Shown: positions 8,404 through 16,857 of the stretch, in pieces | Layout of the letters: each line of letters opens with the position of its first letter | Numbering within the stretch: position 1 is the first letter of the stretch | Source of the DNA: Pseudomonadota bacterium | GTDB taxonomy: Bacteria > Desulfobacterota > Anaeroferrophillalia > Anaeroferrophillales > Tharpellaceae | Reading direction: 5' to 3' | Length of the DNA: 35,840 nucleotides | NCBI GenBank assembly: GCA_011049115.1 | Contig: DSCM01000131.1 | Span: 1-35,840, forward strand | Notes under the pieces: generated by a model | Databases searched by the model: none | What the model was told of the DNA's origin: nothing | What the model saw: the letters and a program-made list of their open reading frames with translations, nothing else | Position numbers and translations under genes: made by a program

Positions 8404-10989
8404 CTAAACCTTGAACTGCTCGGTTTGCTGTGTCATGACATGGGACAGCTTCTGCAACCCGTCGGCAAGTTTCACGACCGTTCCGGCGCCTTCCTTGGTC
8501 TGCAGCGCGTCCGCGGTGGATTTTTCGATGATTTCCACCAGCTTTTGCGAGCGTTGCGCCTGTAGGTCGGTCATCTTTCTGCTGTCTTCGCTTCGTTTTA
8601 CGATTTCTTTCATCTGCTGACCGACTTCGCTAAGCCCCTGGTTCGCGTTCTCGATCAGTGCGGAAATGGTGCCGGCTTTTTCCGTCAGGGTGGCAAGGGC
8701 CGCCATGGATGTCGCCCGGCGTTCGCCCTGTTGTCCGGCCATCTCCCCGATTTCCCGGGCCAGCTGGTTGAGCCCTGCCATCATGGCATTGATGTTTTGA
8801 ATACCGGTCGCGATCTGTTCCGTGCTGTGAACGATCTTCTGGGTGGCCTGCAAGCTATTGCCGCTGCCGGCAACAATCTGATCCAGTGCCAGCCGGGCTC
8901 GATCGGAAAGACGGGTTCCGGTTTCAACTTGGGCCGAGGAATCTCTGATCAGCTTGGTGATTTCCTTGGCGGCTTCCGAAGAACGCTGTGCCAGTTTACC
9001 TACTTCATCGGCGACGACGGCGAAACCCTTGCCGTGAACCCCGGCCCGCGCCGCTTCAATGGCGGCATTCAGGGAAAGCAGGTTGGTCTGCTCGGCGATA
9101 TCCGTGATGACGGTGATGATTTCCGAGATCTGTTCCGACGATTCAGCGATGTTCCGCATACCCGCAACCGTGGCCGCCACGGATTCGGTGCCTTCGTTGG
9201 CCGCTTTTAAGGCGTTGTTGGCCAGCAAGGTGGCTTCGGAGGTGATGCGGATCAACTCCTGGACTGACTTTTCCATGTCGGTAACGGACTTGGCGGCGGT
9301 GATGATCTGCTCACCCTGTTTTTGCGTGGCCTGCACGACTTTGTCGCCGGTGTCACCCATGGCCTGGACGCGCTCCATAGCCGTGGCGGCATCCCTGGTC
9401 TGGCTGTCGGCGGCCTCCGTAACCGTTTTCATGATCTGCATCATATGTTCAGTTTTTGTGCTGGAGGTGTCGGCGGACTCGTTCTGCAGCAATGCCGCAG
9501 AGGCAACATCCCTGGCTGTGGCCCGCATGTCTTCCACCGTCTGTTGTACGATCCGCATCTGCTCAGCCTGATCTTCGGCGCGCTTCTGGTTGGCGCCGGC
9601 CCGCTGCGCGACATTATCCGATAATCCGGCCACGGCCTTGGAAGATTTGATGATCGTCAGGAAGGATTCCTTCAGGATTTTCATCAAGCCATTGAATTCT
9701 GTGGCCATGGTGCCGAGTTCGTCCCCGCTGCTGACCGGAACTACGACGCTCAGATTTCGTTCCTGGGCTGAAGCATGAATCGTGTTTGCGATTTTACGGA
9801 TCGGATTGGCGATACCCTGGGAAACCAGAAGCCAGATGATCGAGGCCCCGACAAAGGCGGCGGCGAGCAAGCCCCAGAGCAGATTCCGATTTTGTCGGTT
9901 GATCGCTCCGATAGACGTGGCTGAAGCTAAAAATTCATCTTCATAGGAACCCACGCCGATGACCCAGTCCCAGGGGGCAAAATACATAATCCGGGAAACC
10001 TTCGCGCGGGCCACGGGCTCTCCGGGGTTTTTCCATGAATAGTAGCTTTCCCCGATTCCGCCCGGTTTCTGGGCTTTGCCGATAGCAACGATCTCCTTGA
10101 CGAAAAATTTGCCGTTGCTGTCTTGGGCGGCGGAAATATCTTCTCCGTCACGGACTCCGTCTTTCGAGATAATATATCTTCCCTTGCTGTCCAGTGCCCA
10201 GGCATAACCGGTTTTACCGATTTTGATGCCATAGACCGCTTGGCGCAGGGTTTTATTCTTTTCCAGGGGTACTCCGACTTCCAGCATGCCGACAATCTGC
10301 TTGTTTCGGTCAAAGATGGGTTCCGCTAGGGTCAAGTAGAACTGATTCCTTAAGGTGATTCGGCCCTGGTAGGTCCTGCCGGAAAGAATGGTTTCTATCA
10401 TGGGATCGGGTTTGTTGGCGACGCTGGAGGGAATATAACTTCCGATTCGGCGGCGTCCGTTTTCCTGAAGAATGTTGGAGGCGACGCGCAACATGTCGCC
10501 GTTGTTATTCATGCGTTGATAGATGGTGCAGATCACGGTGGTCGTGATGCCGACCAGGGGCTGGAGCTCGTCAACTGCCGGAATGGTTAGATGGGGATCG
10601 CCCGTCATGCCCGGCCAGATGTTTCCGATCAGCATTTTCGGCAGGCTGGCTGAGGACTTGGCCTGGCTGTCCTGATTGATAACTTCCCAAGACGCGGGTT
10701 CATTGGTGAGCTGAATGCCGCCCGCGTTCTCGATCAGTTTCTGCAGGACATTCATATTGTCCCGCAGATTTTCCTGCAGTAGATCGTTTTGGACCTTGCA
10801 CATCTCATAGAAACCCCTGACGCTGTGATCAAGTCCTTCCTTGGCCAGGACAAGACTCTCTTCCGTTGCCACCGAGAGCATCGCCTGATTCTGCTGCATA
10901 GCGATAAATCCGAAAATCATAAGCGGCACAAGGGTCATGAGCGTGCCGGGAAGCATGAACTTTTCTCTGAGTTTAAGCTTTTTCAACAT
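8404..10989 (-). CDS. methyl-accepting chemotaxis protein with large Cache sensor domain
   Basis: An 861-residue receptor. TM1 lies at about 11-31, then a long periplasmic region (about 35-365) of Cache type: the stretch [10 protein letters not shown]...[11 protein letters not shown] and the [21 protein letters not shown] motif are typical. TM2 is at about 369-390, HAMP at about 391-445, then a long methylation/signalling coiled coil with the hairpin tip [20 protein letters not shown]. No CheR-tethering pentapeptide is seen at the C-terminus (QTEQFKV). The ligand cannot be read from sequence; Cache domains often bind small organic acids or amino acids. It lies between the intact cheB (15 bp upstream) and cheW and so is the cognate receptor of this cluster. 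Confidence 0.93.
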   Translation of the reverse strand: MLKKLKLREKFMLPGTLMTLVPLMIFGFIAMQQNQAMLSVATEESLVLAKEGLDHSVRGFYEMCKVQNDLLQENLRDNMNVLQKLIENAGGIQLTNEPASWEVINQDSQAKSSASLPKMLIGNIWPGMTGDPHLTIPAVDELQPLVGITTTVICTIYQRMNNNGDMLRVASNILQENGRRRIGSYIPSSVANKPDPMIETILSGRTYQGRITLRNQFYLTLAEPIFDRNKQIVGMLEVGVPLEKNKTLRQAVYGIKIGKTGYAWALDSKGRYIISKDGVRDGEDISAAQDSNGKFFVKEIVAIGKAQKPGGIGESYYSWKNPGEPVARAKVSRIMYFAPWDWVIGVGSYEDEFLASATSIGAINRQNRNLLWGLLAAAFVGASIIWLLVSQGIANPIRKIANTIHASAQERNLSVVVPVSSGDELGTMATEFNGLMKILKESFLTIIKSSKAVAGLSDNVAQRAGANQKRAEDQAEQMRIVQQTVEDMRATARDVASAALLQNESADTSSTKTEHMMQIMKTVTEAADSQTRDAATAMERVQAMGDTGDKVVQATQKQGEQIITAAKSVTDMEKSVQELIRITSEATLLANNALKAANEGTESVAATVAGMRNIAESSEQISEIITVITDIAEQTNLLSLNAAIEAARAGVHGKGFAVVADEVGKLAQRSSEAAKEITKLIRDSSAQVETGTRLSDRARLALDQIVAGSGNSLQATQKIVHSTEQIATGIQNINAMMAGLNQLAREIGEMAGQQGERRATSMAALATLTEKAGTISALIENANQGLSEVGQQMKEIVKRSEDSRKMTDLQAQRSQKLVEIIEKSTADALQTKEGAGTVVKLADGLQKLSHVMTQQTEQFKV

Positions 10990-11004
10990 GGCTGGTTCCT
11001 CTCT

Positions 11005-12153
11005 CTAAAGGGTTTGGCAATAAGTTTTTATCGCGTCCGCGATATAGGCATCGGGTAAGACTTTGCCTGAGCTGCATTTCAAGATGGCGGCCTGGGGCAT
11101 TTCCCTGAACAGGCAGGTGTGGGGAGATTGAATGATGACTTTCCCCTTCATCCGGGCGATTTCGGCCACGCCCTCGGCCCCATCCTGTTCCCGTCCGGAA
11201 AGAATAATGCCGATTGTGCGTTGTGGCATGATTTCAGAGAGCGACAGCATCAGCATGTTGATGGCACCGCGCCGATCGGGAAAGGGAGACGGGTGTACTC
11301 TTAAGCTCAGACCTTGCTGCTCCTGGCTCGTGGTTATGTATTCGGATCCCGCCGCCAGATAGCAAGTGCCGTTTTGCAGGGTAATCCCGTTTACGGCCCG
11401 TTGCACGTTGATGGCGCTGTGCTTGTGCAGGTAATCGGCAAAAGCGTCAATATGGGACGGGTCGGCGTGGACAACCGCCAGATAGGTCGCCGGCCATTGC
11501 GGTTTAAGTCGTGGAATGATTTTCAGAAGGGCGCCGTAACCGCCTTCGGAAGCTCCGAAAACCACATAGTGTTCAATGTCGGTTTTGGCCGGGTCCGCGG
11601 CGGGACTGGTTGCGGTTGATCGCAGCAGTCGTACATTTTCAATTCTGACGTTTGCGACCAGCATGATTTTTTCCCGAAGTTGTCGTCGTTGGGTTGCCAG
11701 GGCCTCGTCGCCGAACCGGGAAGGTTTTTCGATGAAATCGATGGCACCGAAGCGTAAGGCATCGAAGGTTTTGGTCGCGCCTTCCCTGGTCAGGGAGCTG
11801 AGCATGACCGTGGGCGTGGGATGTTTGATCATGATATGCTTCAAGGTCAGCAAGCCGTCCATTTTCGGCATGTTGATGTCGAGGGTGACGACATCGGGTT
11901 TGATTTGGGGGATCATCTCTAATGCTTCCCTGCCGTTGCCGGCTTCGCCCACCACCCTGATCCGGGAATCCTGCTCGAATGTACTTCTGACCGCGGTGCG
12001 GATCAGCCGGGAATCGTCGACAATCAGAAGCCTGAGGGGGTTCCGGTGCAGTTGCTCGGATCGTGAATTTTCACCGCCGGCCCCGGGAGTCTTGCCGGGG
12101 CCCGGTAAGTTCTGCCGGTTGTCGATGTCTTTGTCTGCAGTCTCATGCGGCAT
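11005..12153 (-). CDS. cheB: CheB protein-glutamate methylesterase (apparently intact)
   Basis: 382 residues from an ATG at 12153 preceded by GGAG at good spacing. A longer in-frame extension to 12378 exists, but it has no such site and an unconserved sequence. A receiver (D92 in TLDINMP, IEKPS) is joined to a methylesterase domain that keeps the triad: Ser202 in GASEGG, His229 in AVVHADP and Asp324 in LSGREQDGAEG. It would remove methyl groups from receptor glutamates and deamidate glutamines. It is the first gene of the che operon. It shares the HIMIKxPxP signature with the two degenerate CheB-like genes downstream, suggesting duplication followed by loss of catalysis in two copies. No partner cheR is in the window. 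Confidence 0.92.
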   Translation of the reverse strand: MPHETADKDIDNRQNLPGPGKTPGAGGENSRSEQLHRNPLRLLIVDDSRLIRTAVRSTFEQDSRIRVVGEAGNGREALEMIPQIKPDVVTLDINMPKMDGLLTLKHIMIKHPTPTVMLSSLTREGATKTFDALRFGAIDFIEKPSRFGDEALATQRRQLREKIMLVANVRIENVRLLRSTATSPAADPAKTDIEHYVVFGASEGGYGALLKIIPRLKPQWPATYLAVVHADPSHIDAFADYLHKHSAINVQRAVNGITLQNGTCYLAAGSEYITTSQEQQGLSLRVHPSPFPDRRGAINMLMLSLSEIMPQRTIGIILSGREQDGAEGVAEIARMKGKVIIQSPHTCLFREMPQAAILKCSSGKVLPDAYIADAIKTYCQTL

Positions 12154-12668
12154 AAGATCTCCTCGATAGAGTGTTCGCAAAAAACGCCAGGGTTTTTTAA
12201 AGCGCGGCCCGCAGGTTGAAACGGCCATGGAATTACGATTGTGTATTCCAGGATACGTCGGCGTATTCTTTTCCTTAATGTCTTTTTCCCGATCCGTGGT
12301 GCTCAGCCATCCCTGGGAAAGACCACTCGGGCCAGGGAAAACGCGGCGTTTTCCCTGCGGACTTGAAGCATCTTCCAAATATCGTTTTCCTGATGGCGAT
12401 TATTCCGTAAAGGAACAAGGTCGACGGGTCAGCAATATTCGCGCCATCACGGTAAAATATCGAGAATATTAAGTCGGAAGATTTTGCGGGATGGCCCGGA
12501 GTCGAAAAAACAAGACTGCACTTTTTCTTTGTGGGCCGAGTTTTAACGGGTGCGGGGGGTTGGTAAAACTTGCCGTTAAGGTGCTGTAAGCTGTAGTGTC
12601 AACCATGCGAATGATCTGTTTGGGTTTGTTTGTCGGCGCCGCGTCTTTTCCAGTGTGCGCCGCTGAGA
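12154..12668 (-). promoter_or_regulatory. che operon leader with competing inverted repeats (intergenic region)
   Basis: No gene is supported in these 515 bases. On the minus strand they form the leader of the che operon. A perfect 11-bp inverted repeat (arms 12333-12343 and 12347-12357, 3-base loop) sits about 180 bp before the cheB start. Downstream, arms at 12322-12331 and 12288-12300 can form a second stem (GTGGT/ACCAC and CCCGA/TCGGG with a small bulge). The TTTTCCC of the first repeat could alternatively pair with GGGAAAA at 12284-12290, so the structures compete. I do not recognise a riboswitch family and could not fit a sigma28 promoter. Confidence 0.4.
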
Positions 12669-13190
12669 TCAGGCGCCGTCCAGGCCGCTGTGTTCGTATT
12701 CCTGGTACCACTGGGCCGGGTCAAGAAAAAAAGCCTCGGTCAAAAGCAGTGACTTGAGATGCTGGCCTTCAATGCCGGCCATCAGGGCGAAGAAATCCTT
12801 TTCCCGTGGGTCGCTTACCGCCGCGCGCATTTTTTCGTAAAACGCGACGCCGTTTTGCTCAAACTCAATGGCCGTTCTGATGGCTTCCAGATCGTCCTGG
12901 TCCCCGGCTTCTTCGAACTTTTCCCGGGCCAGGAAACCATGCATGGTTTCCTGCAGATTGGAGCCCGCCACGACCAGAGGAATGTCTTGCGGCCATTTTT
13001 CATTCTGTTGCCATTTTTTCTGCAGTTCGCGCAGGCGCTGATAGTGCTCCAGTTCCTCGTCGGCAATACGGGTAAACATCGTTCGGCCCAAGGGGTTTCT
13101 GGTGCGGGCCGCATGTTCAAGGTAGAATTCGCGTTCCTTAAGCTCGTTGCTTAAGGCGGTTTCCAGGGCGTCAAGGCGTTGCTGGTCCAT
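12669..13190 (-). CDS. rubrerythrin-like ferritin-fold protein
   Basis: A 173-residue four-helix-bundle protein with the paired diiron motifs of the rubrerythrin/ferritin-like family: helix 1 NELKEREFY (E16/E19), EELEH (E45-H49), second half EFEQNGVAFYE (E109-E119) and EGQH (E141-H144). It lacks the C-terminal rubredoxin domain of classical rubrerythrin. Members act in peroxide reduction or iron handling in anaerobes; the electron donor is not visible. The ATG is preceded by GGGAGA. It lies 86 bp downstream of tpx on the same strand, so a shared oxidative-stress unit is likely. Confidence 0.85.
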   Translation of the reverse strand: MDQQRLDALETALSNELKEREFYLEHAARTRNPLGRTMFTRIADEELEHYQRLRELQKKWQQNEKWPQDIPLVVAGSNLQETMHGFLAREKFEEAGDQDDLEAIRTAIEFEQNGVAFYEKMRAAVSDPREKDFFALMAGIEGQHLKSLLLTEAFFLDPAQWYQEYEHSGLDGA

Positions 13191-13276
13191 TTTTTTTCTC
13201 CCGGCGGGCTTGGATGGGGCTGAAATTATGGTGACCCCGGTTTGCGGCGGTTGTCTTCAGTCCGGATTCATAACGG

Positions 13277-13777
13277 TCAGCCAAGTTTGGCGAGAGCCGC
13301 GTCATAGTCGGGTTCCTGGGCGATTTCCGGGACCTGCTCGGTGTGGATTATCGTTCCCTGCTCATTTGTAACCACGACTGCCCGGGAAAAAAGACCGGCC
13401 AGCGGACCGTCAATCATGGTCACTCCGTAATCCTCGCCGAACTTGCGGTCGCGCATGGCCGACAGGGTGATTACGTTGTGTAAACCTTCAGCCCCGCAGA
13501 AACGGGCCTGGGCAAAGGGCAGGTCGGCCGAGATGCAAAGCACCGTGGTGTTGTCGAGTTTTGCCGCGGCCGCGTTGAAACGCCGGACTGAAGTGGCGCA
13601 GATTCCGGTGTCGATGCTGGGGAAAATGTTGAGAACCAGGCGCCGACCGCTGAAATCCTTAAGCGTGGCGAGACTCAGGTCGGCCCGGGAAAGCTCAAAG
13701 TCCGGAGCCTTGGCGCCGATTGCGGGAAGCTCGCCGATTGTGTTGACCGAATGGTTGTGTAAAGTGATCTGGGCCAT
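13277..13777 (-). CDS. tpx: thiol peroxidase Tpx (atypical 2-Cys peroxiredoxin)
   Basis: 166 residues, the normal Tpx length. The peroxidatic site PSIDTGIC carries Cys60 with the conserved Thr57 and Pro53, followed by ATSVRRFN. The resolving Cys94 is in ARFCGAEG. The usual DTPVC reads DTGIC, a conservative change. The enzyme reduces peroxides with thioredoxin in the cytoplasm. The start ATG has AGGAGA upstream. It is the first gene of a likely two-gene unit with the rubrerythrin-like gene. Confidence 0.95.
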   Translation of the reverse strand: MAQITLHNHSVNTIGELPAIGAKAPDFELSRADLSLATLKDFSGRRLVLNIFPSIDTGICATSVRRFNAAAAKLDNTTVLCISADLPFAQARFCGAEGLHNVITLSAMRDRKFGEDYGVTMIDGPLAGLFSRAVVVTNEQGTIIHTEQVPEIAQEPDYDAALAKLG

Positions 13778-13823
13778 TTACTTCTCCTCTGACCAACAGG
13801 TCTCAGGTCCTTTTTTCAAAATC

Positions 13824-13852
13824 AAGCTACGTTTTATTCGATTCAAAGTCAA
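13824..13852 (-). promoter_or_regulatory. possible sigma70 promoter of tpx
   Basis: On the minus strand TTGACT (13852-13847) and TAGCTT (13829-13824) are separated by 17 bp and lie about 50 bp before the tpx ATG. The -35 is good and the -10 weak. The surrounding stretch is AT-rich compared with its neighbours. Confidence 0.35.
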
Positions 13853-14328
13853 GTAAAAATAACGATAGCGGTGCGGTCAACAAAAAACGCGTGGGTCAAG
13901 GGCTTAGGAAGGACTGGCTTTTTTCTGCAGAACCTGGAGGGCTCTTAAGGAGATAGCTAAACTCGTAACCACGCTTGAAAAGCGCAAAAAACGGGATGGC
14001 GCAGTAACCGCTTTGCGGGCGATGCGCCAGAAACCTGAGACCGACAGCGGACCTGAAAGTCAGCCGCAGCGACGAAGGTTGAAGGGGAACGAAGCCATTA
14101 AAATTTTCTGGTGTAAATTTAAATCTATGGTATAGGTGACGCCCTGGGAGATCGCCGATGGCGCTTGTCTCGCATGCTTGGTTGGCTGGCGGTAAGTGAT
14201 GCCGCCGTTTCCCCGCGACAGCGCAAGCTGGTGCCCGCGCCCAGAGAATTGGGGGATCCTGACCTCGGCGGACAAGGGCGACAGGCGCCAAACGCTGACA
14301 ATAAAAACAAAACAATAAGGGGTTGGTC
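13853..14328. other. intergenic region between divergent tpx and Fe-S protein genes
   Basis: No convincing gene is present. The open frames here have poor composition, no ribosome site and no recognisable protein. An AT-rich island lies at about 14095-14140, containing TAAATTTA and a TATAGG that could be a -10. It is followed by about 190 GC-rich bases with several short complementary stretches. This could be a structured leader of the downstream Fe-S protein operon, but I recognise no known riboswitch consensus in it. Confidence 0.3.
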
Positions 14329-15408
14329 ATGAGTGAAACGGAGCGCGAAACCATGGATGTGTATCGGCTACTCGCCGGTCATCTGGATAATCTGCCGGCG
14401 GGTTTTCCCGCTACCGCCAGCGGCGTTGAATTGCGGATTCTGCGGCGGCTTTTCGCGCCGGAGGAAGCGGCTATCGCCCTGGGCTTGCGGATGATGCCGG
14501 AGCCGGCGGCCAGAATCGCTCGCCGGCTGGGCGCGGATGAAAACGAGGTGGCGGCAAAACTGGAGACGATGGCCGGCAAGGGGTTGATTTTTCGTTCGCG
14601 CAAGGATGAACTTGTGCTCTACATGGCGTCGCAGTTCGTCGTCGGTATCTGGGAATACCATGTCAATGATCTCAATGCGGATCTGATCCACGATGTTAAC
14701 GAATATCTGCCTTACCTGATGGAAAAAACCTGGTCCGCCATGGAAACCAAGCAGCTGCGCGTGATTCCGGTGGCGGAAAGCGTGAATCCGGAAGCGGCGG
14801 TGATGCCTTACGAGGAGGCGGAAAGGATTATCAGAAGCCAGAGTAAAATCGTGGTAGCTCCCTGCATCTGCCGTCGGGAGCAGAAAATGGTGGGCGCGGG
14901 TTGCGACAGCCCGATGGAGGCCTGTTTTTCCTTCGGCGCGGCCGCTTTCTACTATGAGGAAAACGGTCTGGGGCGGGCGGTTTCCCAGGAAGAGGCGCTG
15001 GTGTTGATGGGTAAGGGCCTGGATGCGGGTTTGGTTCTGCAGCCCAGCAATTCCCAGAAACCGATCAATATCTGCATGTGCTGCGGCTGCTGTTGTCAGG
15101 TCCTGAAAAATATCAAAAAGATGCCGCAACCGGCCCGCATGGTCAGTTCGAATTATTATGCCGAGGTCGATGCCGAGCGTTGCGTGGCCTGCGGCGCTTG
15201 CGCCGAGCACTGTCATATGGAAGCGCTGCACATCGAGGCCCAGGCCGTGGTTGATCCGGAGCGCTGTATCGGTTGCGGGGTCTGTGTCCCGGTTTGCTCC
15301 TTCGAGGCTTTGCGCCTGCGTCGCAAAGAACCTGAAAAACAGATCGTGCCTCCGGAAACCATGGTGCAAACCTTTATGCAGATGGCCCGGGAACGGGGTA
15401 AACTGTAA
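14329..15408 (+). CDS. 4Fe-4S cluster protein with N-terminal winged-helix-like domain
   Basis: 359 residues from an ATG preceded by AAGGGG (an in-frame TTG lies 6 bp earlier). Residues 1-95 are helical and resemble a winged-helix segment (PAARIARRLGADENEVAAKLETM). A central cysteine-rich part contains APCICRREQK...GCDSPMEACFSFG and CMCCGCCC. The C-terminus is a 2x[4Fe-4S] ferredoxin (CVACGACAEHCH and CIGCGVCVPVCS). This architecture is frequent in Desulfobacterota as an uncharacterised ferredoxin-type protein; I know no defined reaction. It runs directly into hypA with a 2-bp gap, which suggests a link to nickel or hydrogenase maturation or to redox control. Confidence 0.8.
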   Translation: MSETERETMDVYRLLAGHLDNLPAGFPATASGVELRILRRLFAPEEAAIALGLRMMPEPAARIARRLGADENEVAAKLETMAGKGLIFRSRKDELVLYMASQFVVGIWEYHVNDLNADLIHDVNEYLPYLMEKTWSAMETKQLRVIPVAESVNPEAAVMPYEEAERIIRSQSKIVVAPCICRREQKMVGAGCDSPMEACFSFGAAAFYYEENGLGRAVSQEEALVLMGKGLDAGLVLQPSNSQKPINICMCCGCCCQVLKNIKKMPQPARMVSSNYYAEVDAERCVACGACAEHCHMEALHIEAQAVVDPERCIGCGVCVPVCSFEALRLRRKEPEKQIVPPETMVQTFMQMARERGKL

Positions 15409-15410
15409 CC

Positions 15411-15761
15411 ATGCACGAGCTTCCGGTCATTACCGAGATTCTGAAGGTGGTTCTGGAACATGCCGCCCGGCATCGGTTGCGGCGGGTAACTGCGGTCCAT
15501 CTTGAGGTTGGGGCTTTGAGCGAGCTTGAAGATGAGTGGTTGCAGCGTTATTTTGACCATCTCAGCCGGGGCGGCCGGGCCGCTGGCGCCCGGCTCCTGC
15601 TCAAACGGGTGCCGGCGACCCTGACTTGTGCCGACTGCGGCGCTGAATTTGCTTTTGACGGTGGGGCGCAGGCCCGCAATTATTGTCCGGCTTGCGCCGG
15701 CCATCACTGCCGTTTGTTGCGCGGGCAGGGCTATTTTATCAAAAATCTGGAGGGCATATGA
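15411..15761 (+). CDS. hypA: hydrogenase/urease nickel incorporation protein HypA
   Basis: 116 residues, the normal HypA length. It begins MHELP with the nickel-binding His2-Glu3, and the second half has the zinc site CADC and CPAC typical of HypA. It delivers nickel, with HypB, to the [NiFe]-hydrogenase large subunit. No hydrogenase structural gene is in the window, so its client is elsewhere. The ATG follows the Fe-S protein stop by 2 bp, and its own stop overlaps the hypB start (ATGA). Confidence 0.93.
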   Translation: MHELPVITEILKVVLEHAARHRLRRVTAVHLEVGALSELEDEWLQRYFDHLSRGGRAAGARLLLKRVPATLTCADCGAEFAFDGGAQARNYCPACAGHHCRLLRGQGYFIKNLEGI

Positions 15762-16423
15762 ATGACGCGATCCGTCTGATCGAAGTTAAGGAAGAGCTTT
15801 TTGCCGACAATCGCAAGGTGGCCGAGGCTCTGCGCCGGCGCTTGCGGCGACAAAAAACCCTGCTGCTTAACCTAATGGCTTCTCCCGGCGCCGGCAAAAC
15901 CAGCCTGGTTTTAAGCACCATCGCCGCTCTGGCCGACGAAATCAGACTGGGCGTGATCGAAGCGGATATCGATTCCCTGGTCGACGCTGAAACCGTGGTT
16001 CGGGCCGGGGTTGAAGCGGTGCAACTGCGGACCGGGGGGTTTTGTCATGTCGATGCCTCGATGGTTGAAAAGGGGCTGGCTGGTTTCGCCGGTTCCGGTT
16101 TTGAGCTGATTATTCTGGAAAATGTCGGAAATCTGGTCTGCCCGGCCGAATTTGATACCGGGGCTCATAAAAATGTGATGATTCTGAGTGTTCCCGAAGG
16201 TGACGATAAGCCGCTTAAATATCCGCTGATGTTTTCTTTGTGCGATGTTCTGGTGGTCAACAAAATGGATTATCTACCTTTTTCCGATTTTAATCTGGAA
16301 AAGATGCGGGAAAGGGTGCTGAGACTGAATCCGGCGATAGAGATTTTTCCCCTCTCCTGCCGCAGCGGGGAGGGGCTGGAACTCTGGTTGTCCTGGCTGC
16401 GGGCGGAACTGGCCCGGGGCTGA
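15758..16423 (+). CDS. hypB: hydrogenase nickel incorporation GTPase HypB
   Basis: 221 residues from an ATG overlapping the hypA stop, with GGAGGG just upstream. It is a SIMIBI-class GTPase: P-loop ASPGAGKTS, the metal-site element GGFCH, VCPAEFDTG and the guanine-specificity motif NKMD. There is no N-terminal histidine-rich nickel storage region. GTP hydrolysis drives nickel transfer with HypA. An in-frame upstream start at 15683 would lie inside hypA and is not needed. Confidence 0.93.
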   Translation: MNDAIRLIEVKEELFADNRKVAEALRRRLRRQKTLLLNLMASPGAGKTSLVLSTIAALADEIRLGVIEADIDSLVDAETVVRAGVEAVQLRTGGFCHVDASMVEKGLAGFAGSGFELIILENVGNLVCPAEFDTGAHKNVMILSVPEGDDKPLKYPLMFSLCDVLVVNKMDYLPFSDFNLEKMRERVLRLNPAIEIFPLSCRSGEGLELWLSWLRAELARG

Positions 16424-16450
16424 GACGGCTTGCGGCCGGTTTTTAAGCGC

Positions 16451-16479
16451 TTGACAGGAGAAGAACGATCGTCTATAGG
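16451..16479 (+). promoter_or_regulatory. sigma70 promoter of the cobalamin-regulated unit
   Basis: TTGACA (16451-16456) and TATAGG (16474-16479) with exactly 17 bp between them form a near-consensus promoter. It lies about 40 bp before the cobalamin riboswitch and just after hypB, so transcription of the receptor genes starts independently of hypAB. Confidence 0.7.
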
Positions 16480-16516
16480 GGTCCGTAATTGAATATTGAT
16501 TTTTTTTAAGTTTCGG

Positions 16517-16703
16517 AGTCATCTTTGACAGCCCGGTTTTTTTCGGGTCGATGACAATAGGGAATGCCGTGTAAGTCGGCTGCGGGCCCGCCGCTGTAAC
16601 CGGTTACGAAAGCCGCGATAGGCCACTGTGTGGTAGTCTGAACCACATGGGAAGGTGCGGTTGTTAGGTTTGACCCGGAAGCCAGAAGACCTGCTCTGAA
16701 ACA
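16517..16703 (+). promoter_or_regulatory. cobalamin (B12) riboswitch
   Basis: The leader carries the conserved cobalamin aptamer blocks in order: ATAGGGAATGCCG, then GGCTGCGGGCCCGCCGCTGTAACC (core, read from 16578), GCCACTG near 16622, GGGAAGGTG near 16649, and the B12-box-like GAAGCCAGAAGACCTGC near 16678-16694. Pairing between 16705-16714 and 16754-16763 (GATCCGGATA/TATCCGGGTC) could form part of the switching platform. Binding of adenosyl- or other cobalamin should turn off the downstream receptor. Confidence 0.9.
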
Positions 16704-16786
16704 AGATCCGGATAAAATTCGGCGGCGGTGGTGCGGCGTTGAATGACAGACCTGTATCCGGGTCGAACTTCGTGATTAGCAAAGGG

Positions 16787-16832
16787 AAATCCCGAAGAGC
16801 CGTTTTTGTGGCTTTTCGGGATTTTTGTTTTT
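16787..16832 (+). terminator. intrinsic terminator in the riboswitch leader
   Basis: A 15-bp stem (16787-16801 with 16810-16824, one G-T pair) around an 8-base loop is followed by a T-rich tract. It lies between the aptamer and the receptor start, so it is the likely expression platform: the terminator would form when cobalamin is bound. Confidence 0.85.
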
Positions 16833-16857
16833 CCGGGTTTAGCTGAACTTAAGAGGG

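Noticed and set aside
12250-12275. Flagellar sigma28 promoter before the che operon
   Set aside because: A GCCGACG resembling the -10 is present on the minus strand, but the upstream element is at the wrong spacing.
12469-12711. 80-codon minus-strand frame downstream of the rubrerythrin-like gene
   Set aside because: It overlaps the end of a supported gene, has a low-complexity basic composition and no ribosome site.
13900-14328. Molybdenum/tungsten cofactor or cyclic-di-GMP riboswitch before the Fe-S protein
   Set aside because: The region is GC-rich and foldable, but I could not match any conserved core of those families.
13896-14354. 152-codon minus-strand frame in the tpx/Fe-S protein intergenic region
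   Set aside because: It has no ribosome site or recognisable domain, and it overlaps the start of a supported gene.
14368-15369. 333-codon open frame on the minus strand opposite the Fe-S protein
   Set aside because: It is a histidine- and arginine-rich antisense translation of a gene with clear ferredoxin motifs.
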